Origin: Haloplanus sp. HW8-1 | GTDB taxonomy: Archaea > Halobacteriota > Halobacteria > Halobacteriales > Haloferacaceae | DNA length: 64,000 bases | Reading direction: 5' to 3' | Assembly (NCBI RefSeq): GCF_023703795.1 | Contig: NZ_CP098518.1 | Coordinates: forward strand, 372,001-436,000 | Shown here: positions 1 to 8,370 of the stretch, one piece after another | Numbering within the stretch: the first letter of the stretch is position 1 | Layout of the letters: each line of letters starts with the position of its first letter | The notes under the pieces: generated by a model | What the model was told of the DNA's origin: nothing | What the model saw: the letters and a program-made list of their open reading frames with translations, nothing else | Database searches by the model: none | Position numbers and translations under genes: made by a program

Positions 1-812
1 GGCGCCACCTCGCGGATGCCCGCGTACAGTCGTCGGAGCGCGTCGGGGTTCGGCGCCTCGCCGTCGCCGCCGAAGGCGAGGATGTCGGCCTGTCGACCCA
101 GTCGGAAGTGACGGACGCCGCGGTCGTACAGCGCCTCGACCTCGCGGACGACCGACTCGGCGGACCGAAAGCCCGGGTCGCCGTACAGCGGTTCGGTGCA
201 AAACGAACACCGGTACGCACAGCCACGGGAGGTTTCCAGTTCCGCGATCAGGTAGTCGGGGTGGTTGGGGTGGTCCGCGACGACGAACGCGCCCTTCGCG
301 GCCCAGCGGTCGAGTTCGTCGTTGTCGCGCATCCGGTTGCCGAACCCTTCCAACCCGCTCGCCACGAGGTCGTGGGCCGCCGCCTCCACGTCGCCTTTGG
401 CGACGAAGTCGTAGTCGAGGTCCTTGCGCTCCATCTCCTGGGCACCGGCGTTCTCCTCGCCCACCCCGAAGCGGACTGGGCCCCCCATCAGCGTCGTCCC
501 GTCGGCGGTCCAGGCGAGTTCCCGCACTTCGTCGGGTTCGGCGGGCGTCCCACCCACGTACTTTCCGGGAACGGTCATGCCGCCCAGATAGATCACGAGG
601 TCGGCGTCGGCCACGTCGCCCCACTTCATGCGGTCATCGCGGAGTTCGTCGATGGTGTGATACGTGATGGCGTCGGCGGGTACGCCGGCGTCGACCAGCG
701 CCCCCGCGGTGAAACGGGGGTACGTCGAGATGTAGGGTGGGACCCCGAAGTGTGCCGGTTCGTCGACGTAGCCGTCGACGATGGTCACCGAGAGGTCGGC
801 GGGGTCGGTCAT
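1..812 (-). CDS. Radical SAM protein (partial, 3' end outside window)
   Basis: The protein starts at the ATG at 812 (MTDPADLSVTIVDGY) and runs off the left edge, leaving about 270 residues. An N-terminal stretch of about 150 residues resembles the cobalamin-binding-like Rossmann region common in this superfamily. It is followed near residues 195-205 by the cluster motif SRGCAYRCSFC, a CxxxCxxC that in this family binds a 4Fe-4S cluster and cleaves S-adenosylmethionine. The following residues (EVEALYDRGVRHFRLGRQADIL cut short here) fit the start of the radical SAM barrel. Substrate and product cannot be told. It is divergent from the kinase gene at 896, with about 80 bases between the starts. 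Confidence 0.85.
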   Translation of the reverse strand, partial: MTDPADLSVTIVDGYVDEPAHFGVPPYISTYPRFTAGALVDAGVPADAITYHTIDELRDDRMKWGDVADADLVIYLGGMTVPGKYVGGTPAEPDEVRELAWTADGTTLMGGPVRFGVGEENAGAQEMERKDLDYDFVAKGDVEAAAHDLVASGLEGFGNRMRDNDELDRWAAKGAFVVADHPNHPDYLIAELETSRGCAYRCSFCTEPLYGDPGFRSAESVVREVEALYDRGVRHFRLGRQADILAFGGDGEAPNPDALRRLYAGIREVA

Positions 813-895
813 GGGGGTCGGTTGGCGGCCGACGCGTAAAACCGTGTTCGTGTCGGGCGCCGGATTTAAGCCGTCACTCGCGGGAGCTATCCGCA

Positions 896-2764
896 ATGCG
901 ACTCGTGTCGGATCGGGTGCAGTTCGTCGTCGTGTCGCTCGTGGCGGTGGGTGCGTGGGTGGCGGTGACGTTCACGACACACACCCCGTCTTTGAATAGT
1001 GATCCCGACCTGTTGGCCGAACTTCGCGGGCCACTGCTGGCGATGATCGCCGCCTGTGTCTCCTATCCCTTGTCGTGGCTGATCTTCGACTGGAGTCGAC
1101 CCCCGCGTCGCGGCGTCACGCTCTCCTGTGGCGTGCTCGGCCTCCTCGTGGCGTTGTCGCCGTTTCTGAACTCGTACTCGCGATACGGACTGCTGGTCGG
1201 TAGTGTCGTCGCCTTCCTCGCCGTGGCGACGACGGCGGCCTCCGTCCTCGTCGTCTCCGCCACCGCGTCCGGTGACCACGCCGCGACGCCCCGTCCATAT
1301 CTGCAGCCGGCCGCCGTCTTCGGCTTCGGTCTCTTTCTGACCGCCGTGCTGGTGTTCCTGCACGACGCGCCCGACGAGTTCGCGCTGATCGTCATGTCAC
1401 GGGCCTACGGCTCGGTGGGGTTCTTCCTCTTTCTCCTCGGTCCCCTCTCGGCGCTCGCGCTCTTTCCCCTCTCGTGGCGACACTTCCCGTGGACCGGAAC
1501 CGGAACCCGGACCGTCGTCGGCATCTCGGTCGCGCTCGGCGCGCCCATTGCCGTCCTCTGGTCTCTCCTCGTGTCGAAACGGAGTCCCATCCTGCTCACC
1601 TGGATCCCGCTCGGCTTCCTCGCGTTTACGGGGGCGGCCGTCGCCGTCGGCTATCCGGAGTGGATTCGCCGCCCGGACGTCGTTACGGAACCGGCGGAGA
1701 TGTCCGAGGGCAGTCCCGAACCGGCCCCGGACCCCGACGACACGACGGCCCGGTCGCCGGATCGGTCCGACGATCCGGCGCCGGCGACCGGCGGACCGTC
1801 CGGAGCCTCGGACGACCCGTTCGCCGCCGCGGCGTCGGCAGCCGACGGGAGCGCCGTGCGAGAGCCCTCACCCGACACAGCGGAGCGATCGACCGCCCCC
1901 GCCAATACTCGCTCGCTCGGTCCGCCCGACCGGGTCCCTCGAACGTCCGACCTCACGATCGACTACGACGCCCTGACCGACAAGGAACCGATCGGTCGCG
2001 GCGGCAACGCCGACGTGTACCGCGCGACGGTCCGCGTCGACGGAGCGGACCGCGCCGTCGGGCTCAAGGAACCCCGAATGTCGGGGACCTTGCATACGGA
2101 CGCGGTGGAGCGACTGCTGGCGGAGGCGGAAACGTGGGACAAACTCGACGACCACGACCACGTGGTGGGCGTCGTCGACTACGATGCCCACCCGCTCCCC
2201 TGGATCGCCATGGAGTATATGGACGCCGGCGACCTCTCCGCACGGGCCGGCGACCTCGACCGCGACCAGGCGCTCTGGACGGCCGAAGCCATCACGGAGG
2301 GCGTGCGTCACGCCCACCGCCGCGGGGTCGCCCATCTCGATCTCAAGCCCGCGAACGTCCTCTTCCGGTCGGTCGAGGACGCCTGGGACGTGCCGAAGGT
2401 CGCCGACTGGGGGCTCTCGAAGCATCTGCTGGAGCACTCCCAGAGCGTCGAGGGGCTCTCCCCGCAGTACGCCGCCCCCGAGCAGTTCGACACTGATCGT
2501 GGCCCCGCGGACGACTTGACCGACGTCTACCAGTTGGGCGCCGTCCTCTACGAACTGTTCACCGGCCGGCCGCCCTTCGAGGGCGATCCGACGACGGTGA
2601 TGCACCGGGTGCTGACCGAGGAGCCGACGCCGCCGAGCGCGGTGGCCGACGTGCCCGAGGCGTTGGACGACGTGCTCCTGACTGCGCTGGCAACGGCGAA
2701 GGCCGACCGCTACGACTCCGTTCTCTATCTGCGCGACGCGTTCCGGGATCTCGCGGAGCGGTGA
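896..2764 (+). CDS. Membrane-anchored serine/threonine protein kinase
   Basis: This 622-residue protein has about eight predicted membrane helices in the first 265 residues, then an acidic Pro/Asp/Ser-rich linker (about 265-350), then a C-terminal Hanks-type kinase domain. The glycine loop IGRGGNADVY lies near residue 365, the catalytic loop HLDLKPANVLF near 478 and the metal site near 502. The catalytic loop has HLD in place of HRD, and the metal motif reads DWG rather than DFG, but the catalytic Asp, Lys and Asn are all present, so activity is plausible. An APE-like motif (AAPEQF) is present. I place the start at ATG 896 because ATTTAAG at 864-870 lies 26-32 bases upstream, which fits a leaderless transcript. 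Ligand and targets are unknown. Confidence 0.85.
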   Translation: MRLVSDRVQFVVVSLVAVGAWVAVTFTTHTPSLNSDPDLLAELRGPLLAMIAACVSYPLSWLIFDWSRPPRRGVTLSCGVLGLLVALSPFLNSYSRYGLLVGSVVAFLAVATTAASVLVVSATASGDHAATPRPYLQPAAVFGFGLFLTAVLVFLHDAPDEFALIVMSRAYGSVGFFLFLLGPLSALALFPLSWRHFPWTGTGTRTVVGISVALGAPIAVLWSLLVSKRSPILLTWIPLGFLAFTGAAVAVGYPEWIRRPDVVTEPAEMSEGSPEPAPDPDDTTARSPDRSDDPAPATGGPSGASDDPFAAAASAADGSAVREPSPDTAERSTAPANTRSLGPPDRVPRTSDLTIDYDALTDKEPIGRGGNADVYRATVRVDGADRAVGLKEPRMSGTLHTDAVERLLAEAETWDKLDDHDHVVGVVDYDAHPLPWIAMEYMDAGDLSARAGDLDRDQALWTAEAITEGVRHAHRRGVAHLDLKPANVLFRSVEDAWDVPKVADWGLSKHLLEHSQSVEGLSPQYAAPEQFDTDRGPADDLTDVYQLGAVLYELFTGRPPFEGDPTTVMHRVLTEEPTPPSAVADVPEALDDVLLTALATAKADRYDSVLYLRDAFRDLAER

Positions 2765-2836
2765 TCACCGACTCCGGCTTCCGTCGTGGCTACGGGCTCC
2801 ACGCCACTTATGCCGGTCGCGGCACTACCGCCACTT

Positions 2837-2995
2837 ATGCCCGCCACGAAGGAACTCAAATGTACCAGTCCCGACTGTGAACTCGACATGTTCGAGAACC
2901 ACTACACCTACGACATCGCCGACGACCACACGGTTGGCGACCTCTCCTGTCCGCTGTGTGGCGGCACCGATTGCCTCGAAGAGATCGAACTATGA
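2837..2995 (+). CDS. Small zinc-ribbon protein (52 aa)
   Basis: The protein is MPATKELKCTSPDCELDMFE followed by a Tyr/Asp-rich middle and CPLCGGTDC near the end. The two cysteine pairs (CTSPDC and CPLC) should bind one zinc ion. Function is unknown, but such one-domain zinc proteins are widespread in haloarchaea. An in-frame ATG also occurs at 2810, but GCCACTTATGCC is duplicated at 2803-2814 and 2830-2841, and the upstream copy sits where the TATA box of a leaderless transcript from 2837 should be. The stop codon overlaps the ATG of the Hsp20 gene (ATGA), so the two are probably cotranscribed and translationally coupled. Confidence 0.75.
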   Translation: MPATKELKCTSPDCELDMFENHYTYDIADDHTVGDLSCPLCGGTDCLEEIEL

Positions 2996-3438
2996 CCGGG
3001 TTCAAGGAGTTCGGCAAGTCCGCGGCGTCGGCCGTCCTCGAACGCGTCGGGCGCGGCGTCGGGAAGGTTCAGGAACGCAAGCCCCTCTCGTACGACGTTC
3101 TGGAATCGGACGACGCCTACCTCGTCGTCTTCGACGCACCTGGGGTCACGCGAAGCGACGTACAGGTTCGGTACGTCGAAGGCGAGGTACAGGTTCGCCT
3201 CGACCGCTTCCGTGACTTCCACGAGGGCTTCGAGATGCGCTTCCCCGGGCGTGGCCTCTCGCTCGACGGCCGTGCGCGCCTGCCGCCGGACGCCGACGTG
3301 GACGCCGGTGAGGCCTCGGCCACGCTGAGCGACAACGGCACCCTTCGAGTCGAGGTGCCAAAGCGGGGGAACGGCACCGACGTGACGGTGCGCGAGGAGA
3401 CCGAGGTCGACGAGACGCCCGACGACGACGCGGCCTGA
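2992..3438 (+). CDS. Hsp20/alpha-crystallin family small heat shock protein
   Basis: This 148-residue protein has an alpha-crystallin domain over about residues 30-125. Visible marks are the entry strand YDVLESDDAYLVVFDAPGV and the closing LSDNGTLRVEVPK, which matches the family's LxNGxLxIxxPK-like signature. The C-terminal tail is very acidic. Members are ATP-independent chaperones that hold unfolding proteins in oligomers. Start ATG 2992 overlaps the stop of the zinc-ribbon gene by 4 bases. The downstream neighbour, a Nudix gene, is convergent, with 22 bases between the two stop codons. Confidence 0.88.
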   Translation: MTGFKEFGKSAASAVLERVGRGVGKVQERKPLSYDVLESDDAYLVVFDAPGVTRSDVQVRYVEGEVQVRLDRFRDFHEGFEMRFPGRGLSLDGRARLPPDADVDAGEASATLSDNGTLRVEVPKRGNGTDVTVREETEVDETPDDDAA

Positions 3439-3460
3439 CGGCGACCGTCCAGCATCCCGA

Positions 3461-4066
3461 TCAGACCGGAAAGTCGGCGTCGGGATCGACGACCCGATCG
3501 ACCTCCGGCGGCATCTCCCAGTCGGTCGCGAGTTCGAGCAACTGGACGAGCATTCTCCCGGTCGCCCCCCAGACGGTGTAGCCGTCGACGCGGAAGAAGT
3601 GGAGTCGGATCTCGCCGTAGTGGGGGTGGTCGCGACGCTCGGACTCGTAGTTGTCGAGGTCGACGAGGTCCGCGACCGGCAGGACGGCGATCTCGGCGAC
3701 CTCCCGTTCGTCGGGGACGTACGTCCGGTCGGGGATCCGCGAGACGAACGGGCGGACCGCGTACTCGCTGACCGTCGGGATGTCGTCGAGTCGTCCGACG
3801 ACATCGATCTCGTCGGGTTCGAGGCCGATCTCCTCGTTGGCCTCGCGGCGCGCGGTCGCTTCGAGGTCGGCGTCGCTCGGTTCGCGCCCCCCACCCGGGA
3901 AGCTCATCTGTCCCGCGTGTTCGCCGAGGTGGTCGGCGCGCTTGGTAAAGAGGAGCCCGTCGCCGGCCGCCCGGGCGACGACCGGTGCGACGACGGACGC
4001 TTCGCGCTCTGCGTCCTCGATGGTCCGCGGGGCGTGGTCGGCGACGGCGGACAGGTCCATGCGCAT
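3461..4066 (-). CDS. Nudix hydrolase, probable CoA pyrophosphatase
   Basis: The protein is 201 residues if translation starts at ATG 4066; ATG 4060 is an alternative two codons later. The Nudix box spans about residues 57-80, with GGGREPSD followed by REANEEIGL, so the metal-binding Glu residues are present. The preceding FTKRADHLGEHAGQMSFPGG matches the extra signature of the CoA/acyl-CoA pyrophosphatase (NudL-like) branch, which splits CoA to 4'-phosphopantetheine and 3',5'-ADP. Substrate assignment rests on that motif only. The gene is convergent with hsp20 and separated by 73 bases from the next upstream minus-strand gene. Confidence 0.8.
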   Translation of the reverse strand: MRMDLSAVADHAPRTIEDAEREASVVAPVVARAAGDGLLFTKRADHLGEHAGQMSFPGGGREPSDADLEATARREANEEIGLEPDEIDVVGRLDDIPTVSEYAVRPFVSRIPDRTYVPDEREVAEIAVLPVADLVDLDNYESERRDHPHYGEIRLHFFRVDGYTVWGATGRMLVQLLELATDWEMPPEVDRVVDPDADFPV

Positions 4067-4139
4067 GGTGTGTCGGGTAGTGTGGTGTCGGTTTCGGTCC
4101 CGCAGCGTCTTCCCCGGGTCTACGTCCCAGGGGGTGGTT

Positions 4140-4619
4140 TCAGTTGTGGTTTTCGGTCGCGTCGTCGAGGCGGCTCCGAACGTCGCTGACGTCGACGCCA
4201 CCCCACGTTTCGAGATCGTAGCTCACGTCCAGCAACCGTTCGATCCGGTCGCCGTCGCCCTCGTCGACCGCGCGGGCGGCGTCGGCACGGAGGCGACGCT
4301 CGGCGGCCTCGACCAGCGCCGTCCGGTCGGGATCGCGGTCGGGAACGTCGAGGATGTGTGGCAGGTCCTCCGCCCCCGTCGGCAGCGACGGGAACGCCGC
4401 CGGTCCCGGCGCGAGCAGCGTCCGCTCCCCGCGGTCGACGGCGACGAGGTAGTAGTCCTCGACGGCCGCATCGACGGCAGCCGCCGCCGCGTCGGCCTCG
4501 ACTTCCGCCCCGCGTTTGAACGCGAGTTCGCCGAGCGCCGATTCGAGTTCCTCGCGGGTCAGCCCCCCGAAGAGGTCGACCACGCCGGCGAGTTCGTCGC
4601 CGGTCGCGTCCGCGATCAT
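4140..4619 (-). CDS. Conserved haloarchaeal protein of unknown function
   Basis: This acidic, soluble protein of 159 residues begins MIADATGDELAGVVDLFGGL. It contains no cysteine cluster, membrane segment or nucleotide-binding motif I recognise. A helical N-terminal region (DLFGGLTREELESALGELAF) leads into a hydrophobic core (DYYLVAVDRGERTLLAPGP). Its ATG overlaps the stop codon of the glycosyltransferase gene (ATGA, 4616-4619), so the pair is probably translationally coupled. From memory this family sits beside the glycosyltransferase in several haloarchaea, but I cannot verify that here. Function is unknown. Confidence 0.75.
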   Translation of the reverse strand: MIADATGDELAGVVDLFGGLTREELESALGELAFKRGAEVEADAAAAAVDAAVEDYYLVAVDRGERTLLAPGPAAFPSLPTGAEDLPHILDVPDRDPDRTALVEAAERRLRADAARAVDEGDGDRIERLLDVSYDLETWGGVDVSDVRSRLDDATENHN

Positions 4620-5707
4620 CGCACTGCCTCCAGATCCGCTTCGACGGCTTCCGCGACCCGCGCCGGCGACAGCGGCGCGTCGGTCCACGCCGGCAGCCGT
4701 CGATCCGGTCCCGGCGGTTCGATGGCCGTCGCGTACGTCTCCACCTGTTCGAGTTCGTCCGTCCGGTCGTACTCCAGGCCGTTGAACTCCGCGTCGAGTT
4801 CGTACCCCCGGACGAGCGAGCCTGCGGCCTCGCGGTAGCGCCGCGGGAGCGCGTCGTAGTCCGGATCGACGCCGTGGTCGGTGACGGCCCGAAAGAGCGC
4901 CGCGGCGACGTGGCGACTCATATCCGAGAGCCCGGTCGGCCCGCTCACTGCCCGGTGGTCGTGTTCGTACGTCCCCAGGTCGACCTGTGTGCTTCCCTCG
5001 AAGCCAGCGTACTCGAAGGCGTCGCCCAGGGTGCCGACTTCGAGCCCCCACGACCGCTGCGTGCGCAGGCGTTCCGCGAGTCCCGTCGTCGCCGCGAACT
5101 CCCCCGCCAGCGCGTAGCGAAACGCCCCCAGGTACCGCAACACCGGCGCGTCGCGTTCCGATTCGAGCGCCCGGACCAGCGGGACGAAAAACAAGCGAAA
5201 CAGCCGGCCGTAGAGGCGGTCGTTCTCGACACGTGCGTAATACCCCTTCGAGAAGTCGTACCCCTGAGAGAGCGGATAGAGGAGGCGCGCCACGTCCGCC
5301 CGGGAGTAGCTCTTGGTGTCCGCGTCGTGGACGACGACGTACTCCCGGTCGAGGGCCTGCCCGATTCCGAGCCACACGTCGCGTCCCTTCCCGAACTCGC
5401 CGTCGAGGCCGTGTTCGTCGAGCAACTCCTCCAGTCGCGGCCCGTTACACCAGACGACCGACAGCGGGAGGTCGTAGTCGGCGAGCCAGTCGTAGAAGGG
5501 ACCGACCCGGTCGGTCGAGGCCCGGAGCGGCACGACCACCTGTCCCGGATCGACTCGTTCCAGCTCCGAGAGGACGCGATCCGGCGCCAGCCCGGCGTAC
5601 TCGCGTTCGGTCATCGGGACGACTATCGACGCGCGGTCCGTCGGTGCCGACGGCACCGGATCGGTCAGATCGTGGAGCGTCGTCACGCGTTCCTGGACGT
5701 ACTCCAT
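4616..5707 (-). CDS. Family 2-type glycosyltransferase, glucosyl-3-phosphoglycerate synthase-like
   Basis: The protein has 363 residues with a GT-A fold: ASIVVPMTEREYAG opens the nucleotide-binding half, and VVHDADTKSYSR carries the DxD-type metal site near residue 125. The WGLEVGTLGDAFEYAG region and the overall length resemble GpgS/MpgS enzymes, which transfer glucose or mannose from a nucleotide sugar to 3-phosphoglycerate, a first step in compatible-solute or lipid glycoside synthesis. No glucosylglycerate phosphatase gene is adjacent, so the acceptor is uncertain. The start is ATG 5707. It overlaps the downstream unknown gene by 4 bases, implying an operon. Confidence 0.75.
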   Translation of the reverse strand: MEYVQERVTTLHDLTDPVPSAPTDRASIVVPMTEREYAGLAPDRVLSELERVDPGQVVVPLRASTDRVGPFYDWLADYDLPLSVVWCNGPRLEELLDEHGLDGEFGKGRDVWLGIGQALDREYVVVHDADTKSYSRADVARLLYPLSQGYDFSKGYYARVENDRLYGRLFRLFFVPLVRALESERDAPVLRYLGAFRYALAGEFAATTGLAERLRTQRSWGLEVGTLGDAFEYAGFEGSTQVDLGTYEHDHRAVSGPTGLSDMSRHVAAALFRAVTDHGVDPDYDALPRRYREAAGSLVRGYELDAEFNGLEYDRTDELEQVETYATAIEPPGPDRRLPAWTDAPLSPARVAEAVEADLEAVR

Positions 5708-5835
5708 CACCCGAGTCTGAGGACGGCGCGGACAAAAGCCCGCGGGTGTCCGTCGGCCGACCTCGTCACGCGCCGCCACTCATCTCGGACGAGCGGCCGG
5801 ACTGTTTTTTAAACCGGGGCGCACAAGGTGAAGAC

Positions 5836-6006
5836 ATGAAATCGACGCGGAAAGGACTCCGTGACGGTGAACTCGTCAAGGACACCTACGAGCGACTCAC
5901 GTGTGCGGAGTGCGAGAAGGTGTTGAAAAAGCAGGACGACCCGGACGAAGTGTTCGCCGTTCGGATCTGTCCCGAGTGCGGACGGGAGTGGAAGGACCTC
6001 CGATAG
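5836..6006 (+). CDS. Small zinc-finger protein (56 aa, HVO_0758-type)
   Basis: The protein begins MKSTRKGLRDGELVKDTYER and carries two CxxC knuckles, CAEC and CPEC, about 25 residues apart, enough for one zinc site. It is basic at the N-terminus and acidic in the middle. I recognise it as the family named after Haloferax HVO_0758; no biochemical role is known. A strong TATA-like run (5805-5813, T7A3-like) lies 23-31 bases before the ATG, which supports a leaderless start. It is convergent with the aldo/keto reductase gene, with 12 bases between them. Confidence 0.8.
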   Translation: MKSTRKGLRDGELVKDTYERLTCAECEKVLKKQDDPDEVFAVRICPECGREWKDLR

Positions 6007-6018
6007 GGTCTGCCGTCG

Positions 6019-7107
6019 TCACTCGAAGACTGCGTCGAATGCCCGCGCTCCCAGCGGATCGAACGTTCCCGCGGCGACGTTCTCGGCGACGTGCTCCGAA
6101 TCGCTCGTCCCTACGAGCGCACAGGTCACGCCCGGCGCGCTCCGTGCGAAGTTGATCGCCCGCTGGGCCGCCGTGTCGCCGGTCAGTTCGGCGTCGACGG
6201 CCGCCGGCAGTCCCGCCACGAGGTCCCCCCCAGCGAGACTCGTACTGGTGAAGACGTCGAGGTCGAGGGCGTGTGCCACCTCCAGCGTCGAGCGTCTCGA
6301 TCCATCGAACTCGTGGGCCGGCGTCGTGAACGCGTCCGCCATGACGACGTTGAAGGGGAGCTGAACGGCGAAAAAGCCGGTCTCCTCGCGGCCCACCGTC
6401 TCGGCGGCACGCCGCGCGCGCTCGACCACCGTCGGAAGCGACAGATACTCCTCGTGATCGGGCGGGTGGCGGAACGCCTCCCAGGTCGCGACGCCGTATC
6501 CGCCGACGTCGCCGGCGATGATCCGTCGTTCTAGCCGTTCGAAGGTGGCTTCGAGCTGGTCGTAGACCGCCTCCCGGGAGCGGACGCGAAGTTGCGTCTC
6601 GGGGTTGTGGACGTAGTAGCAGTCGACGGTATCGACGCCCAGTCGATCGAGGGAGCGATCGACCATGGCGTCGATGAGAGCGGGGGCGATGCAGTGCTGG
6701 CCCGCCGCGAGGTCCGCGGGGTCGACCGGACCGTTCTCGACGAACCGGTCCCGGAGATATCCGGCGGGGTCGTCGGGTCGGTCGCCGTCGAACGGCAGGA
6801 ACCCCCCCTTCGTGGCCACGACGACCGCCGACCGATCGACGTCGGCGCGATCGAGGGCCCGGCCCACCACACGCTCGCTCCGGCCACAGCGGTAGTTGGC
6901 CGCGGTGTCGACGACGTTGCATCCCCCCTCGAGACCGGCGATCAGCGCCCGCTCGTACCCCTCGTCGACGGCGTCCGTCGGCTCGCCGAGATACGTACCG
7001 AGGCCGACACTCGAGACGACGCCCGGACCGAACCGGCGAAAGTAGGTTCGTCCGAACCCGTCGCCGAAGCGGTCGCGATACTCCCAGGTGGCGCGTGCGG
7101 TCGCCAT
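6019..7107 (-). CDS. Aldo/keto reductase
   Basis: This 362-residue (beta/alpha)8-barrel oxidoreductase has the catalytic tetrad: Asp and Tyr in VVDTAANYRCG, Lys in VVATKGGF and His in DCYYVHNPE. The C-terminal LVGTSDSEHVAENV fits the NADP-binding loop of the family. Members reduce aldehydes or ketones with NADPH; the substrate cannot be told. The length is slightly above the usual 300-330 because of an insertion around residues 95-130. The start ATG at 7107 precedes MATARATWEYRDRFGDGFGR. The next upstream gene, encoding a DHH protein, is on the same strand 31 bases away, so cotranscription is possible. Confidence 0.85.
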   Translation of the reverse strand: MATARATWEYRDRFGDGFGRTYFRRFGPGVVSSVGLGTYLGEPTDAVDEGYERALIAGLEGGCNVVDTAANYRCGRSERVVGRALDRADVDRSAVVVATKGGFLPFDGDRPDDPAGYLRDRFVENGPVDPADLAAGQHCIAPALIDAMVDRSLDRLGVDTVDCYYVHNPETQLRVRSREAVYDQLEATFERLERRIIAGDVGGYGVATWEAFRHPPDHEEYLSLPTVVERARRAAETVGREETGFFAVQLPFNVVMADAFTTPAHEFDGSRRSTLEVAHALDLDVFTSTSLAGGDLVAGLPAAVDAELTGDTAAQRAINFARSAPGVTCALVGTSDSEHVAENVAAGTFDPLGARAFDAVFE

Positions 7108-7138
7108 GCGCCCGCTACGTTCGACGGCGTGAAAAGGG

Positions 7139-8296
7139 CTACACGTCGCCTTCGAGCGCCCGACGGAGCCGATCGGTGAGGGCGGCGCGCCGACCCGGCC
7201 ACACGAAGTCGCCCTCCTCGATGGGGATCTGTCCCCCACCCATGCGGGCGTGCCCGCCGCCGCTGCCGCCGGGCACCGCCTCCAGTGCGGCCTCGATCGC
7301 CCGACCCATGTGGACGCGGTCGTCCCGGGAGCGTCCGGAGAGATAGAGGGTCCCGTTGCGGGTCCCACAGACGACGGCTGCCGTGATGCCTTCGAGGCGG
7401 ATGAGTTCGTCGGCGGCCTGCGGAATCGCGTCGACGTTCGAGATGTCGCCCACGTCGCTGATCGCGAAGGCCCCCTCGACGTCGCGTTCGCGGATCGCGG
7501 TCGCCTTGATCTCCAGTACCTCCGAACTCACCTGCGGGTTGGCGATGCGGTCGAGCAGACTCTCGTCGACGCCGGGCGAGAGGTAGCCGCTCGCGGCGAA
7601 GTCGGCGGGATCGATCCCACCGGTCAGCCGGTCGGTGTCGGTGAGGATGCCGAAAAAGAGGCCGGTCGCTACCCGGGATGGGACTACGTAGTTCGCGTCG
7701 ACTTCGGTCTCGTGGTTCTCCGGTGGAACCGGCTCGGCGTCGAGATCCTGGAAATACTCCGCGATCACGCTCGAACACGCGCCGTACTCGGTGCGCACGT
7801 CGGTGAACGACTCGCCGCGTCCGTCGCCAGGGTGGTGATCGACGACCGCAAGCGGCCGGACGTCCTCCGACCCGGTGAATCCCCGCGGCCGGTTGTGATC
7901 GACGAGGATCACCGCCTCCGAGGCGAGGTCATCCGCCCGCTCGATGACATCGAGTTCTACCTCCAGGACGTTCCGGAACGCGCGGTTCTCCTGGTGGCGG
8001 ATCTGCCCCGAAAACTGGATCGTTGACGCCGTATCCACCTGCTCGGCCAGCGAAGCGACGCCCATCGCCGCGGCCATCGCGTCCGGGTCCGGATTCGGGT
8101 GAGTGAGCACCGCCACGTCGTCGTACTCGGCCAGTAGCGACGCGAACCGTACGCCGGACGGTCGGGTGAACTGGTGGAGGATGTACCCGCCACCGATCAG
8201 CACGGCGACGCTAACGAGCAGTGCGGCCAGCAACTCCGGATGGGACTGGACGAACGCCACCGCTCGCTCGGCGTACTCCTCGGCGGCGACCGACAT
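7139..8296 (-). CDS. Membrane-anchored DHH family phosphoesterase
   Basis: The protein has 385 residues. One membrane helix (LLAALLVSVAVLIGGGYIL) near residues 25-45 anchors it; the rest is soluble. DHH-family motifs are LTHPNPDPDAMAAAMG, VILVDHNRP and VVDHHPGDG, with a DHHA1-type C-terminus containing GGHARMGGG. Such enzymes hydrolyse phosphodiester bonds in short oligonucleotides or cyclic dinucleotides using Mn2+. Which substrate applies here is not visible. I chose ATG 8296 over an upstream TTG at 8323; AATACTCT (8324-8331, minus strand) sits at TATA distance. Confidence 0.82.
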   Translation of the reverse strand: MSVAAEEYAERAVAFVQSHPELLAALLVSVAVLIGGGYILHQFTRPSGVRFASLLAEYDDVAVLTHPNPDPDAMAAAMGVASLAEQVDTASTIQFSGQIRHQENRAFRNVLEVELDVIERADDLASEAVILVDHNRPRGFTGSEDVRPLAVVDHHPGDGRGESFTDVRTEYGACSSVIAEYFQDLDAEPVPPENHETEVDANYVVPSRVATGLFFGILTDTDRLTGGIDPADFAASGYLSPGVDESLLDRIANPQVSSEVLEIKATAIRERDVEGAFAISDVGDISNVDAIPQAADELIRLEGITAAVVCGTRNGTLYLSGRSRDDRVHMGRAIEAALEAVPGGSGGGHARMGGGQIPIEEGDFVWPGRRAALTDRLRRALEGDV

Positions 8297-8370
8297 ACCC
8301 ACCCCGACAGAGTCGAACGCCAAGAGTATTCTCCTATTGCGTCGACCCGATCACGACGGAATCGATCCCG

